Shown: positions 9,221 to 20,600 of the stretch, one piece after another
How positions within the stretch are numbered: the stretch's first letter is position 1
Layout of the letters: the number at the start of each line of letters is the position of its first letter
From: Pedobacter sp. MC2016-24
GTDB taxonomy: Bacteria > Bacteroidota > Bacteroidia > Sphingobacteriales > Sphingobacteriaceae
Direction: 5' to 3'
Length of the DNA: 64,000 nt
Assembly (NCBI RefSeq): GCF_015223055.1
Contig: NZ_JADFBX010000003.1
Location: 434,001-498,000 of the forward strand
Notes under the pieces: generated by a model
Databases searched by the model: none
The model's input: only the letters and a program-made list of their open reading frames with translations
What the model was told of the DNA's origin: nothing
Program-made: the position numbers and the translations under genes

Positions 9221-10012
9221 ATGATTTTAAACAAAATTGATAGCAAAGTAAAAGAACCTAAAATTACCTTGGTTGGTGCTGGTCCCGGTGATCCAGAACT
9301 GATCAGTTTGAAAGGCCTGAAAGCGATCATGAAGGCTGATGTCATTTTATACGATGCACAGGTAAATGAAGCACTTTTAAATCATGCTTCCGAAACTGCC
9401 ATTAAAATCTTTGTAGGCAAAAAGTCAGACGATGAATCCTTTTCTCAGGATGCCGTTAATAAATTAATGATTGATTATGCCCTGAACTTTGGTCATGTAG
9501 TTCGTTTAAAAAGCGGAGACCCTTTTGTCTTTGCCAGGGGTTTTGAGGAAGTTGACTATGCTGAATCTTACAGTATTGAGACAGAAATTATACCTGGCAT
9601 ATCGAGTGCCATAGGTGTGCCAGGATTGCATAAAATCCCAATGACTTATGATAAGTTAAGTGAAAGTTTCTGGGTACTTACCGGAACTAATGCTGTTGGC
9701 GACATATCGCCGGATTTATATGTTGCTGCGAAGTCAAAAGCTACAGTAGTTGTTTTAATGGGTGTCGAACGGATCAAAGAAATTGCGGCCATTTTTCAGG
9801 CCGAGGGTAAAAGCAGACTACCAGTTGCAGTGATAGAAAATGGTTCTTCGGTGCATGAACACATCCGGATTGGCATTGTAGATACCATTGAAGAACTGAT
9901 TACTGATCATCAAATTTCCTCACCTGCGTTACTGGTGTTCGGAGATGTGGTTTCCTTACATCCTGATTTCTACAGGATCAGAGACTTTTATCATACTTTA
10001 GAAGCCGAATAA
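9221..10012 (+). CDS. cobA: Uroporphyrinogen-III C-methyltransferase
   Basis: SAM-dependent enzyme that methylates uroporphyrinogen III at C2 and C7 to precorrin-2, the branch point to siroheme and cobalamin. The signature VGAGPGDPELISLKG lies at about residues 17-31, RLKSGDPFVFARG at about 93-105 and the PGIS motif at about 126-129, all in the family positions. At 263 residues it is the single-domain SUMT form, without the CysG dehydrogenase/ferrochelatase part. The usual PVTHR region reads PMTYDKL, a mild divergence. A hairpin terminator follows, so it is probably transcribed alone or with the Rrf2 gene, pointing to siroheme for sulfite/nitrite reductase. Confidence 0.92.
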   Translation: MILNKIDSKVKEPKITLVGAGPGDPELISLKGLKAIMKADVILYDAQVNEALLNHASETAIKIFVGKKSDDESFSQDAVNKLMIDYALNFGHVVRLKSGDPFVFARGFEEVDYAESYSIETEIIPGISSAIGVPGLHKIPMTYDKLSESFWVLTGTNAVGDISPDLYVAAKSKATVVVLMGVERIKEIAAIFQAEGKSRLPVAVIENGSSVHEHIRIGIVDTIEELITDHQISSPALLVFGDVVSLHPDFYRIRDFYHTLEAE

Positions 10013-10056
10013 TACCCTATTGGGGATTAACATATTCTTTATTTATTTATGTTTTG

Positions 10057-10088
10057 TAAAAAACCAGATAGAAATGTCTGGTTTTTGT
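10057..10088 (+). terminator. Terminator after cobA
   Basis: Stem AAAACCAGA (10060-10068) with TCTGGTTTT (10077-10085), 8-base loop, followed by a T-rich tract. Confidence 0.8.
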
Positions 10089-10165
10089 GTTTCTGGTGAG
10101 TTTGGCTGATCTGTCATTAACATGTTGGCGCTATAATTGATTAGCTTTGATCAAAATTTAAATAT

Positions 10166-11764
10166 ATGAATAAGACTAACATGAATTTTTTCTGGAGCAG
10201 AGGGCTCTGCATAGCTGCGATTGCTGTCATGCCTTTTGTCTCATTTGCTCAAAAACCAAATTGGCAAAATCTGGATTTAAAAGCAGATTCTACATTTGGC
10301 ATAAGTACAGAAAAGGCTTATAATGAATTGTTAAAGGGTAAAAAATCTGTTCCAGTTGTTGTAGCGGTTTTAGATGGTGGAGTAGATATCAATCATGAAG
10401 ACTTAAAAGCAATAATCTGGGTTAATAAAAAAGAAAAGGCCGGTAATGGCAAGGATGATGATAAGAATGGTTACATCGATGATGTAAATGGCTGGAACTT
10501 CCTGGGCTCTGCTAAAGGATCTATCAACAACGAAACCCTGGAGTTGACCAGGTTGGTGCGTAGAGATAATGCAAAATTTGCAAATGCAGATGCAACTTCT
10601 GTAAAACCATCAGAGCTTCCTGCTTTTGAAGCTTACCAGAAAAACAAAGCTGAACTGGAAACAGAATTGGCTGAAGCCAAAACTGGTCTGGAGCGGTTCA
10701 CAGCAATAAAAAATGCAATTGATGCGGTTGTCAAGAAAATTGGAAAAGACAATCCGACAGTGGCCGATTTTCAGGCTTTCAAACCAGGAAATGATATGGA
10801 AGCAAATATCCAGCGGATCATGGTTTCTGAATTGAAAGACAGCAGCTATGAAGAGTTTTATAACAGCCAGATTGTAGCTGGATATGATCACTTTAAATCT
10901 CAGGTAGATTACAATCTGAACCTGGACTATGATCCAAGACCAATTGTAGGTGATAATCCAAATGATAGCAAAGAACGCTTTTACGGCAACAATGATGTTG
11001 CAGGTCCGGACGCAAGACATGGTAGTCACGTTGCCGGTATTATTGCTGCAGTTCGTACCAATAACTTAGGTATCCAGGGTGTTGCAGATAATGTAGTGAT
11101 TATGGGTGTTCGCACCACGCCTAATGGCGATGAGCGTGATAAAGATGTTGCCAACTCAATTCGCTATGCGGTAAACAATGGCGCAAAAGTAATCAACATG
11201 AGTTTCGGTAAAGGATATTCATGGGATAAAGCAGTGGTAGACGAAGCGGTGAAATATGCCGTATCTAAAGACGTGTTGCTGGTTCATGCAGCGGGTAATG
11301 ACAATAAAGATTTGGAGGTTGAAGCAAACTACCCGAATCCTGACTATCTAAGCGGCGGTGTCGCAAGTAGCTGGCTAACTGTTGGGGCCTCTGACTATAA
11401 AAATGATGGAACCATTAAGGCGAATTTCTCCAATTACGGTAAAACCAAAGTAGATGTATTTGCACCTGGTGTAAACATCAATTCTACTGTGCCGGGTTCA
11501 AAATATGAGAAATTAAATGGTACCAGTATGGCCGCTCCTGTTGTAGCTGGTCTTGCTGCATTGATTCGCTCTTACTATCCAAAACTAAGTGCTGTTCAGG
11601 TGAAAGACATCATTATGAAATCGGTAGTCAAAGTAAATCAGTCTGTAGAAATTAAAGACGAAGCCGGATCATCTAAAACACTTCCATTTGCAGATCTATG
11701 TGTTTCTGGTGGTATTGTTAATGCTTATGATGCTTTAAAATTAGCTGCTGAATATAAAAAGTAG
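10166..11764 (+). CDS. Secreted S8 subtilisin-like serine protease
   Basis: An exported peptidase. The signal peptide ends around VSFAQK (residue 29-30). The catalytic triad is D70 (VLDGGVD), H285 (RHGSHVAG) and S454 (GTSMAAP). About 215 residues separate Asp and His, against about 30 in subtilisin, because of a charged, probably helical insertion at about 125-270. This layout occurs in Bacteroidetes S8 proteases. There is no obvious T9SS C-terminal domain; the protein ends shortly after the catalytic domain, so it may stay periplasmic or be exported otherwise. A TAGCTTTG box (10142-10149) lies just upstream, and a strong bidirectional terminator follows. Confidence 0.93.
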   Translation: MNKTNMNFFWSRGLCIAAIAVMPFVSFAQKPNWQNLDLKADSTFGISTEKAYNELLKGKKSVPVVVAVLDGGVDINHEDLKAIIWVNKKEKAGNGKDDDKNGYIDDVNGWNFLGSAKGSINNETLELTRLVRRDNAKFANADATSVKPSELPAFEAYQKNKAELETELAEAKTGLERFTAIKNAIDAVVKKIGKDNPTVADFQAFKPGNDMEANIQRIMVSELKDSSYEEFYNSQIVAGYDHFKSQVDYNLNLDYDPRPIVGDNPNDSKERFYGNNDVAGPDARHGSHVAGIIAAVRTNNLGIQGVADNVVIMGVRTTPNGDERDKDVANSIRYAVNNGAKVINMSFGKGYSWDKAVVDEAVKYAVSKDVLLVHAAGNDNKDLEVEANYPNPDYLSGGVASSWLTVGASDYKNDGTIKANFSNYGKTKVDVFAPGVNINSTVPGSKYEKLNGTSMAAPVVAGLAALIRSYYPKLSAVQVKDIIMKSVVKVNQSVEIKDEAGSSKTLPFADLCVSGGIVNAYDALKLAAEYKK

Positions 11765-11788
11765 AAACTGATTTTTTTCATCCATAAA

Positions 11789-11826
11789 AAATCCCCTGTC
11801 TGTCGTAGTCAGGGGATTTCTTTTTT
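11789..11826. terminator. Bidirectional terminator
   Basis: Perfect 10-bp stem AAATCCCCTG (11789-11798) and CAGGGGATTT (11810-11819), with T-rich flanks on both strands. It serves the subtilase gene (+) and the convergent P-loop regulator gene (-). Confidence 0.88.
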
Positions 11827-14362
11827 AACAAGATTTGGTTTCCTTGGTCAGGGCCAAAATCTGGTTGGAGATTTTTCGTTCTTCCATAAAGCAAAGCCGC
11901 TCATATTTAAATTCGTTCACTTTGGTATAACTGTTCAATTCCGCATAAATCGAAATTAAAAGGTTATACATCAGCAGGCAGTTCATGTTCAATTGGTTGC
12001 GTTTAAAAACCTGGATGCATTCTTCACAATATTGGATAGCCTGTGTCAGGTTACCATTAGTCTGCAATTGATAAGCCTGCATCATCTTTAAAATATAGAA
12101 GGAATACTGTGTGGTTTTAAAACGTGTTTTATTTTGGTGCAGGTTAAACAATATGTTTTCCAGTTGATCTGTTTTTTGCCCGGGTGCGAATTGTGCCTTG
12201 CAAACGCCCATGATACTCAACATGAAAATTGAAAAAGGGCTGCGCTTAGAAAACACATACGGGTGTATTTGCGCAATTGTTTTGACGATGTTCACTGTGA
12301 ACTCCTGGTTGCCATAAAATGAACTCAAAAGAATGGCAAATAAATAAGAGATTCCCGTTTGGGTATTAAATGCTCGTCCATGGTTTAAGAACTCAGGGTT
12401 GAGACTTTGAATGTCAATTAAAAGTTGGCTTCTTTCCACAGGTTTATTGCTCAACTTGGCATAAATCAATTTGGTTGCCTCATGAGGATTCACTACCCAT
12501 TGCGTAGGGTGGAAGGATTTTAATTCCGCTATGCGCGCAGTTATTTTGTCCTCATCCAAACTTAGGATATCGAGTACGGTTAATAAGGCGATATAAATGC
12601 TTCGGTGTTCGACAGAGTCAGATACATCTGCCAGTAACGTGATGGACTCTTTATAAGAGGAGTCAACCAGATCAAAATTAATCAGCTCTGCAATGATAAC
12701 CTCATGCAATTCATGTTCTTTGAGTAAGCGAATGGTATCCGGACTATACTTTGATCTGTATTTTAAGTTTTCTGCTATGAAAAGAATGAGATAGTTTAAC
12801 TCAAACTGATCTAAGCCCAATTGAAAAATATGCTTCAGCGATTTGAAATCACCTATTCTGACAATAAATCTGATTGTCCATTGCAATAGTTGGAAACGAA
12901 TGTTACTGCATTCAAATGCGCTTTGTATATAAGCGAAGAAATCAAAATCTACTTGTAAGTGAAACTTTTCCAGTAATTCTATGAACAGGAAATATTCAAA
13001 AATATGCGGATGAATAAAACGAACAAACTCTCTTGGATGGAAATCTTCAAAGCGTTTCTCTTCCATTAATATACCATCGGATAGCAGTTCCATATAAGCA
13101 TTTTTAAATGCAGATAATTCGCTGATCAGGTTATCCTTTGGTACAGAATCACTCATTTTTCCATAATTGGTCAACTGGATCAATTTCTTTAAAAAAAGAA
13201 TTTTTTCTGTGTAATAATTGGAACGGTATATATTTTCCTGGATGAATCTGGATATTAATTCATGAAAGGTGATATTGGTAGAGTAATTAATCTGAGGTTC
13301 TTCCTCCTTTAGCTGATAGTACAATTGTATATGAAAAGGGAATTTAAGTTGCGCTTTGAGCTTCGGACTTAATTCCTGCATAGCGCTGTGATTCATCTTG
13401 GAGATGATCATATCGATTTCTTTTTCAGTCAACTCCGGAACATTGGATATTTCAGAAGGATTGAAGTAATTACCTGGAAACCATTTTGATTTGAGATAGG
13501 CTGAATGCCTGATCATTTCATGAAACCTGGTCCAGGTTGTAGAGCGCATACTCATCACCATCTTGATCGTTTCCACGTTTTCCAGTGTACAGATGAAATT
13601 GATGATGCTTTCAAACAACTGTTTCTTTAAATCCCGCTTTAAGGTAATGTCAGAGAAACCATCCAGAAATATGACAAATTTACCTTTAGTAGCTTTGTAA
13701 TTGTTGTCAATATATCCAATCAGATTTTCTTTGGGGTGGATACCCAGCAGTGACTTTAACTGATCTTCAAAACTAATGAAGGTATGCTCTTTATTGATGA
13801 ACGTACTGGCCTGTAGAAATAATAGCGTAGAGTCTTTATTTGATCCGGTTTCTGTAGTGAAAAACTTGTCCGCCAGATGGCTCATCAGTATGGTTTTTCC
13901 ATAACCGGGCTGTGATATAAATGCGTTAAAATTGTATTTGCTTTTTAAGAAATCATCAAAATCATGCTCGGCAAATTTTCGGCTAACGGTCATGTGATAT
14001 GGCATTCCCGAACGGTTTTTAATTCCCCTCAAGGTAAAGTCCGAAATTCTGGATGCGCGGGTACGTATCGTTGTCCAGTTTAAACTGGACATATCCATAG
14101 GTACAGTTGTAGGAGGGATCCAATTGCCTGAACTTTCACGATTTACATATTCAGATAGCGTGGTTATGGTGAATTTTGAAAAATTATGTTTAGCAACAGC
14201 AAATCCGAACAATCTTTTAATGGTGGTTTCACTAACGTTCTTGTTCAAGTTTTTACTGATCTCAATCGAAATTCTTTTACAATCCGCAGGAGTGATTGTT
14301 TTAATTCCAGTCTTCACTAGAATTAAATTTTTTAATCCTTCTAAGATAAATTCGTCATCCAT
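11825..14362 (-). CDS. P-loop NTPase regulator, Bacteroidetes STAND-like
   Basis: An 845-residue cytosolic protein with no signal peptide. Residues about 1-80 have the pattern ISIEISKNLNKNVSETTIKRLFGF and TITTLSEYV, seen at the N-terminus of many Bacteroidetes P-loop proteins and plausibly a helix-turn-helix. A Walker A motif follows (QPGYGKT, about 151-157) and a Walker B-like segment (FVIFLDGFSD, about 219-228). The C-terminal half is all-helical and TPR-like, as in STAND signal-transduction ATPases. It diverges from the giant T9SS surface protein gene, with five AATGAACA copies in between. I cannot name the protein; control of the neighbour is a hypothesis. Confidence 0.7.
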   Translation of the reverse strand: MDDEFILEGLKNLILVKTGIKTITPADCKRISIEISKNLNKNVSETTIKRLFGFAVAKHNFSKFTITTLSEYVNRESSGNWIPPTTVPMDMSSLNWTTIRTRASRISDFTLRGIKNRSGMPYHMTVSRKFAEHDFDDFLKSKYNFNAFISQPGYGKTILMSHLADKFFTTETGSNKDSTLLFLQASTFINKEHTFISFEDQLKSLLGIHPKENLIGYIDNNYKATKGKFVIFLDGFSDITLKRDLKKQLFESIINFICTLENVETIKMVMSMRSTTWTRFHEMIRHSAYLKSKWFPGNYFNPSEISNVPELTEKEIDMIISKMNHSAMQELSPKLKAQLKFPFHIQLYYQLKEEEPQINYSTNITFHELISRFIQENIYRSNYYTEKILFLKKLIQLTNYGKMSDSVPKDNLISELSAFKNAYMELLSDGILMEEKRFEDFHPREFVRFIHPHIFEYFLFIELLEKFHLQVDFDFFAYIQSAFECSNIRFQLLQWTIRFIVRIGDFKSLKHIFQLGLDQFELNYLILFIAENLKYRSKYSPDTIRLLKEHELHEVIIAELINFDLVDSSYKESITLLADVSDSVEHRSIYIALLTVLDILSLDEDKITARIAELKSFHPTQWVVNPHEATKLIYAKLSNKPVERSQLLIDIQSLNPEFLNHGRAFNTQTGISYLFAILLSSFYGNQEFTVNIVKTIAQIHPYVFSKRSPFSIFMLSIMGVCKAQFAPGQKTDQLENILFNLHQNKTRFKTTQYSFYILKMMQAYQLQTNGNLTQAIQYCEECIQVFKRNQLNMNCLLMYNLLISIYAELNSYTKVNEFKYERLCFMEERKISNQILALTKETKSC

Positions 14363-14422
14363 ATACCTTTTCGGTGAGCATTAATACATTCAACTAAACT
14401 AATATAACTGTTTAATGAGAAT

Positions 14423-14589
14423 AATGAACATCAGGAAAATTGAGGCGAAATGAACAAAAAGTGCCTAAAAACATCAAAAAGCTATCTAACAAGACTTTAA
14501 TGGCCCATGTTCGGGGATTAGGGGTATTCTTTTTTTTTAAAATGAACAAAATGAACAGATAAATGGACTTTAATCATTGCGAATGAACA
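14423..14589 (+). repeat. Five AATGAACA motifs in the divergent promoter region
   Basis: The 304-bp gap between the P-loop regulator and the giant surface protein holds five same-strand copies of AATGAACA at 14423, 14449, 14541, 14550 and 14582. The last is joined to an inverted repeat CAATTC/GAATTG. The gap has no other gene. The motifs could be protein-binding sites; this is not shown. Confidence 0.6.
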
Positions 14590-14666
14590 ATTCGAACGGA
14601 GAATTGCAGGCCTTCAATGACTAAAATTGTAGCAGTAAAACTCAGACAAATCTCAACCTATCTGCT

Positions 14667-17600
14667 ATGAAAAGGATATCTACCTTAACGCGATTCTTTA
14701 AAGAGTCTTTTCTTCTCTTTCTATTACTAATATCAATAACGCTAATAAATACGAAATCGTATGGACAGGCGAAGACATATGCGACTGTTGCGCCAACAAG
14801 CGGAATTTTTACATATGCTCAATTATTGGGCGGAGGATTAGGAGGACCTACAGTCGGAACAGCGCCGGCTGACGGAGAAATAGATCATCCGGAATATGCA
14901 GCAACTGCAGACAATACTGCAGCCACGCTCACATCCAAATACTTCAGTTTACTTGTACTTGGTGCTGAAAGCGAAACCTGGTTGCAACTTAAGTATCCTA
15001 CACCTGTTGCTGCCGGCCAAACCACATTCATTCGGTTTGATGCACCCACATCTACAGGATTAAACTTGGATGCATTAAAAATCGTAGGCGATTTGACCAA
15101 TCTGTTTAAAAATAATCTGGTTGAATTTCAGGTATATTCAAATGCAGCAGCAGCAGTTGGGAATACTCAAAATAATGGTAATCTGATTCCTGATGCAAAT
15201 ATCAGTGTACAAACAGTGAAAGATGCAGCCGGATTAAATTATTTCGCGGTAACTTCTACCGTTCCTTACAATTCAGTTAGGGTAAGGTTGAGATTTAGAA
15301 CTGGCCTGCTTGGGCTAAACCTGGGCGCTACGGTCAGCATGAAAATATATAATGCTTTTACAGTTGCTCCTGAAAACTGTGCTCCATCTATTTTTGCAAA
15401 TATAGGAGAGGTTGTCGGAGTAAATGTATCGTTAACAGAGCTTGTTAAAACTCCAAACCTCGCTATTGATAAAAACCTGGCTACTTCTTCACAGCTGCAG
15501 GCAGGATTGGTTGGCGTGGGATCTACGATATCTCAAACCGTTTTCCTCAACGGGAAGTCTGGCACAGATGATTATGCTAAAGTTACCTTATCTGTACCTG
15601 CAAGTCTGCTCACACTTGATTTATTTAATAACGTGACCTTGCAAGCTTATGACGGAAATACTCCAGTTGGCCCCTCATCTTCAATTAGTACCCTTTTAAA
15701 TCTTGATTTATTGGGGTTATTTGCCAATACCAGGGCTGTGCCGGTCTTTTTTAGACCAGGTGTTCCATTTGACCGGATTAAAATCAGTATGGGCAAGGTT
15801 GTGGCAGTAGGAGGTAACATATTATCGGGTGGTTTAAATATCCACGAAGTAGAACGCACGGTTGCCAAACCCTTATTTGCTGGGATCAACGGTGGTATTA
15901 CCGGAGTTTGCGGTACACAAGTTAACCTTTCGGCAACGGCACCAAATGCGGCATTTACATATAATTTATATAGAAAAACCGGAACTGATACCAAAACACT
16001 AATTTCCGGAGCAAATGCAAGCGGTGTTTTTTCTGAGGCAGGATTAACTCCCGGAGTCTATACCTATTATTTATCTGCACAGAAAGCAGGCTGTACAGCG
16101 GAATCTGACCTGGACAGTGTTAAAGTAACCGTTACTGCCAATGCAGTTGCAGCGACTGCTACTGCGGCACCAATCTGTGCGGGGTCTAACGGAATTTTTG
16201 TGATTAACAATGCCGTAGCTGGTCAGACTTACAATTGGTACAATGAACAGACAGGTGGTGTATCTGTGTTCACTGGAACCACATATGATGTGGGACCATT
16301 GTCTGCCAATAGAACCTATTATATTGAAACTTTAAATGGTAATTGTTCGGTAGCAACGCGTACTGCGGTAAGAATCACGGTCAACTCCCTTCCTGCCGAT
16401 GCACAAGTCTCCACAAATAACATAACCATTTCCTCCGGACAAACGGCTACTTTAACAGCTGTAGCTCCGACTGCCGGAAGTACCATCGAATGGTATGAGC
16501 TTCCTAACGGAGGGATAGCAGTAGCAGCGGGTACATCTTTTACTACCCCTGCATTAACGTCAAATAAAATTTATTATGTAGGTACCAGAAGTGCGTCTGG
16601 TTGCGCAAGTACCAATCGGATTGCCGTTACCATAAATGTATTGGGTGTAACTACGGGGGTAACCTGTAAATCAGCCAATGCGCAACAGAATGGAATCAAA
16701 GGCCTGCTGTGTTTATTGTGCGGTGTAACAGATCCTGGAAATGCAGTGGATGCCAATCCAACCAACTTTAGCAGACTGAATTTAACAATAAGTGTTGGAG
16801 CAAGCGTTTATCAGCGTTTAATTTTCCCTAACGCCGGAGTTGCTTCAGATAGTATCAGGTTGGATTTAGGTGTTCCGGTTGGACTGGCAGATCTTAGCGT
16901 TTTAGGTGGAATCACTGTGAATGTAATGAACGGAGAGCAAGTTGTGAATTCATATCCATTAAATTCACAGCTTTTAAATCTGCAGCTTTTAAGCGGTAGC
17001 CGATTTAAAGCAACTTTACCGGCTGGTGCAGCTTATGATCGGGTTGAAATTAGTCTCGGTGCTATCGTAGGCGCCTTGTCTTCAGTGGATGTGTACGGTG
17101 CTGAAGTGATTTATCCAAATCCAACCATTTCGAATACCGGCCTCGCCATTTGCTCTGGCGGTTCAACAACCCTTACTGCAAATCCGGTTGCGGGTACCAC
17201 ACTAAAATGGTACGCTGATGCAATTGGCGGCACTGAACTGGCTACGGGAAATACCTATTCACCAACAGGTTTAACAGCAACTACTACTTATTATATAGAA
17301 GTAAGCAAAGGAACTTGTGTGAATACCGAACGGATGCCTGTAAAAGTCACAGTTAATCCAGCCATTGTTTTTGCACCGACTGTTTTAACAAACGCAACAA
17401 TTGGCTCCAATTATACCAGACAAATCACACCTGCAACAGGTGGAAGTCCGGCATTTACCTATGCACTTGCATCAGGCAGTACTCTTCCAGCGGGCTTGTC
17501 GTTGTCAAGTACCGGTGAGCTGACTGGCAAACCTACCACTGCCGGAAATGCATCTTTCTCTATTATCGTTACCGATAGTAAAGGCTGTAACGCTACTGCA

Positions 17601-20600
17601 ACATTTAATCTAGTGGTTACCGATGCTTTGGCTATTGGTACTGCAATATTGCCAAATGGTACAACCAATGTTTTGTATCCCAATCAGACACTTCCAGCTG
17701 CTACAGGTGGAACAGGTCCATATAATTATATAGCAACGAACCTGCCTCCGGGATTGATCCTGGATCCGGATACCCATGTCATTTCAGGCACACCAACTCA
17801 AGCCGGCACCTATCCGGTTAAAGTAACCGTAACTGATGCCAATGGAAATAAAGCCACACAGGATTATTCCATTATCGTAAGAGATCCATTGGTCTTAGCT
17901 CCTGCTACTTTAGCAGAGGGAACTGTTGGAACACTTTATCCTGCACAAACCATTCCTACAGTTACAGGAGGCGTAGGACCATATGCTTACACAGCTACGG
18001 GTCTGCCTAATGGTTTAATCTTCAATGAAACTACGCATGAAATTACGGGTACACCAACTGCTTCCGGAACCTATACCGTATCGGTAACCGTTAAAGATGC
18101 GGATGGAAAAACAGTTACTACACCTTATACACTTGTTGTAAAAGATCCATTGGTATTACCGGTAGCCACACTTCCTGATGGAAATGTGAATGTAGTTTAT
18201 ACTTCGCAGGCTTTACCATCTGCAACTGGTGGCACAGGCCCTTATACCTATTCTGCACCAACATTGCCCGCCGGTTTGCAATTTGATCCGGTAACCCGTA
18301 TCATTTCTGGTACACCAGGTCAATCAGGTCTTTTCACTATACCAGTTACCGTAAAAGATCAAACCGGTAAAACAGTAACTACCAATTACACCCTGCGTGT
18401 GATTGGTGCATTGTCTTTGCCTACAGCGGCCCTGGCGAATGGAACAGTAGGTACTGTTTATCCTGGAGAAACCTTACCTGAAGTTTCAGGCGGAACTGGC
18501 CCTTATACCTATCTGGAAGCCGATATGCCTCCGGGATTGACTTTTGATCGCCTGACACGTAAAGTGTCTGGTACACCGACATTGGGTGGCACATTTACTT
18601 TCTCTATCACAGCTAAAGATGCTGCCAACAATGCTACGACAACGAACTTCAGCATTCTGGTAAAAGTTGCAGCTCCGGCAGTAGCTTCTACTACAATTTG
18701 TGCTGGCACTACAGCAACATTAACCGTTGCACCAACAATTACAGGGGTAACTTATAACTGGTATGCGGGTACTGGAAATACCGCAATTTTTACCGGGCCA
18801 AGCTATACTACTGCTGCACTAACAACAAATACAACTTATTACGTAGCTGCCGTTTCAGGAACAGAAACCAGTGATCGTACTGCGGTAACAGTTACTGTTC
18901 GCCCTGCACCTGCATTGGCTGTAGTCAGTTCGGGACAGTCTATCAGTGCCGGACAAACGGCAACGCTTCAGGCTGATGCCGGTACGGGAAATACCCTGGC
19001 CTGGTACAGTGCCGCAACTGGCGGCAATGCCTTGTCTACCAGTACAACCTATACCACACCAATTCTGAATACGACAACTACCTATTATGTGGAAACACAA
19101 AATGCTGCGGGTTGCGTGAGTTTAACCCGGGTACCTGTTACAGTTACCGTAACCAGCGGACCTGTGAACCCGAATTGTAATGCGGCTACCAGTCAGGAAA
19201 CTAAGATTGAATCTTTGCTTTGCCTGCTGTGTGGAATCACCAATCCTTCTGGTTCTACAGATGCAGATCCTGCAACTTTTACTACCATTAACCTGGGGGT
19301 TAACGTAGCTGGAGTAGCGTATCAGAAACTGAAGTTTTCAAAACAAGGTGCTGCCACAGATAGCATCCGAATTGATATGGAGATACCTGTCGGACTCGCC
19401 GATATCGGCTTGATCAATGGCGGCACCATCACTGTTTATAAAGGCAATACGCCAGTTAAAGTTTATCCTTTAAATTCTTCTTTGTTGAACCTGCAGCTTT
19501 TAAGTGGCAACAGGTTCCAGGCAACTTTCCCTGCAACAGGCGATTTTGACGCTGTTGAAATTCGCGTAGGTGCTGTAGTTGGTTTGCTAAGTAATTATAA
19601 CATTTATGGGGCTACCATCATCTATCCAAATCCAACAGTGGCCACAACAGGCCAGACTGTTTGTGCCGGAAATACCACAACCCTAAGCGCCACAGCAAAT
19701 GGCGGTACTACCTTAAATTGGTATGCCGCTGCTACAGGTGGACCTTCACTACATGAGGGAGAGACTTTTACTACACCTGCACTTGCAGCAACAACAACCT
19801 ATTATATAGAAGTAAGTAAAGCCGGTTGTCCAAATGCAACACGTATACCGGTGACAGTAACAGTAACTCCAGTGCCAACAGCACCAGCATTTGCAACGGT
19901 ATTGCCAGTTTGTTACGGTTCTACAACCAGTATTTCGGTAAACAGTCCGGTTACAGGCGTAAATTACAATTGGTATACTGTAGCTAACGGTGGAACCTCA
20001 ATCTTCACTGGCCCTACATTTGTTACGCCGGCCTTAACAGCCAATACGACTTATTATGTAGAAGCGGCCAATCCAGGTTGTGGTGTTTCTACACGTACCG
20101 CAGTGCCTGTTACAGTAAATCCGATGATTGCTTTGCCACAAGTTCAAGCTTCATCCACTACCGTTGATCCTGGTCAGACCGTTATTTTAACTGCCAGCCC
20201 GATTGATCCGGATGTTAGTTTCAACTGGTATGCTACAGCAACGGATACGACTCCGATCTATACCGGAGCCGTATATGTAACACCTCCGCTCACTGTGACA
20301 ACAACCTATTATGTTGAGGCGAAATCTAATGTAACAGGGTGTACTTCAGTAAGCAGGGTACAAGTGACCATCAATGTAAATAATGGTGGAAACCCAAATC
20401 CGGTTCCTTGCGAAAGGGCGCTCACTGAAACCCACAGTGTAAATGGTGTTGCCTTGCTCTCTGCAGTGTTCAACCCACAACTAGCTGTTGATGACGACAC
20501 CAAGACGGGTTCTTCACTGGTGATGCCTGTTGGACTTTTAGGAGCCTCAGTTTCTCAAAATCTCATATTCGGTTCTCCTTCAACGTTGGGCGATACCGTA

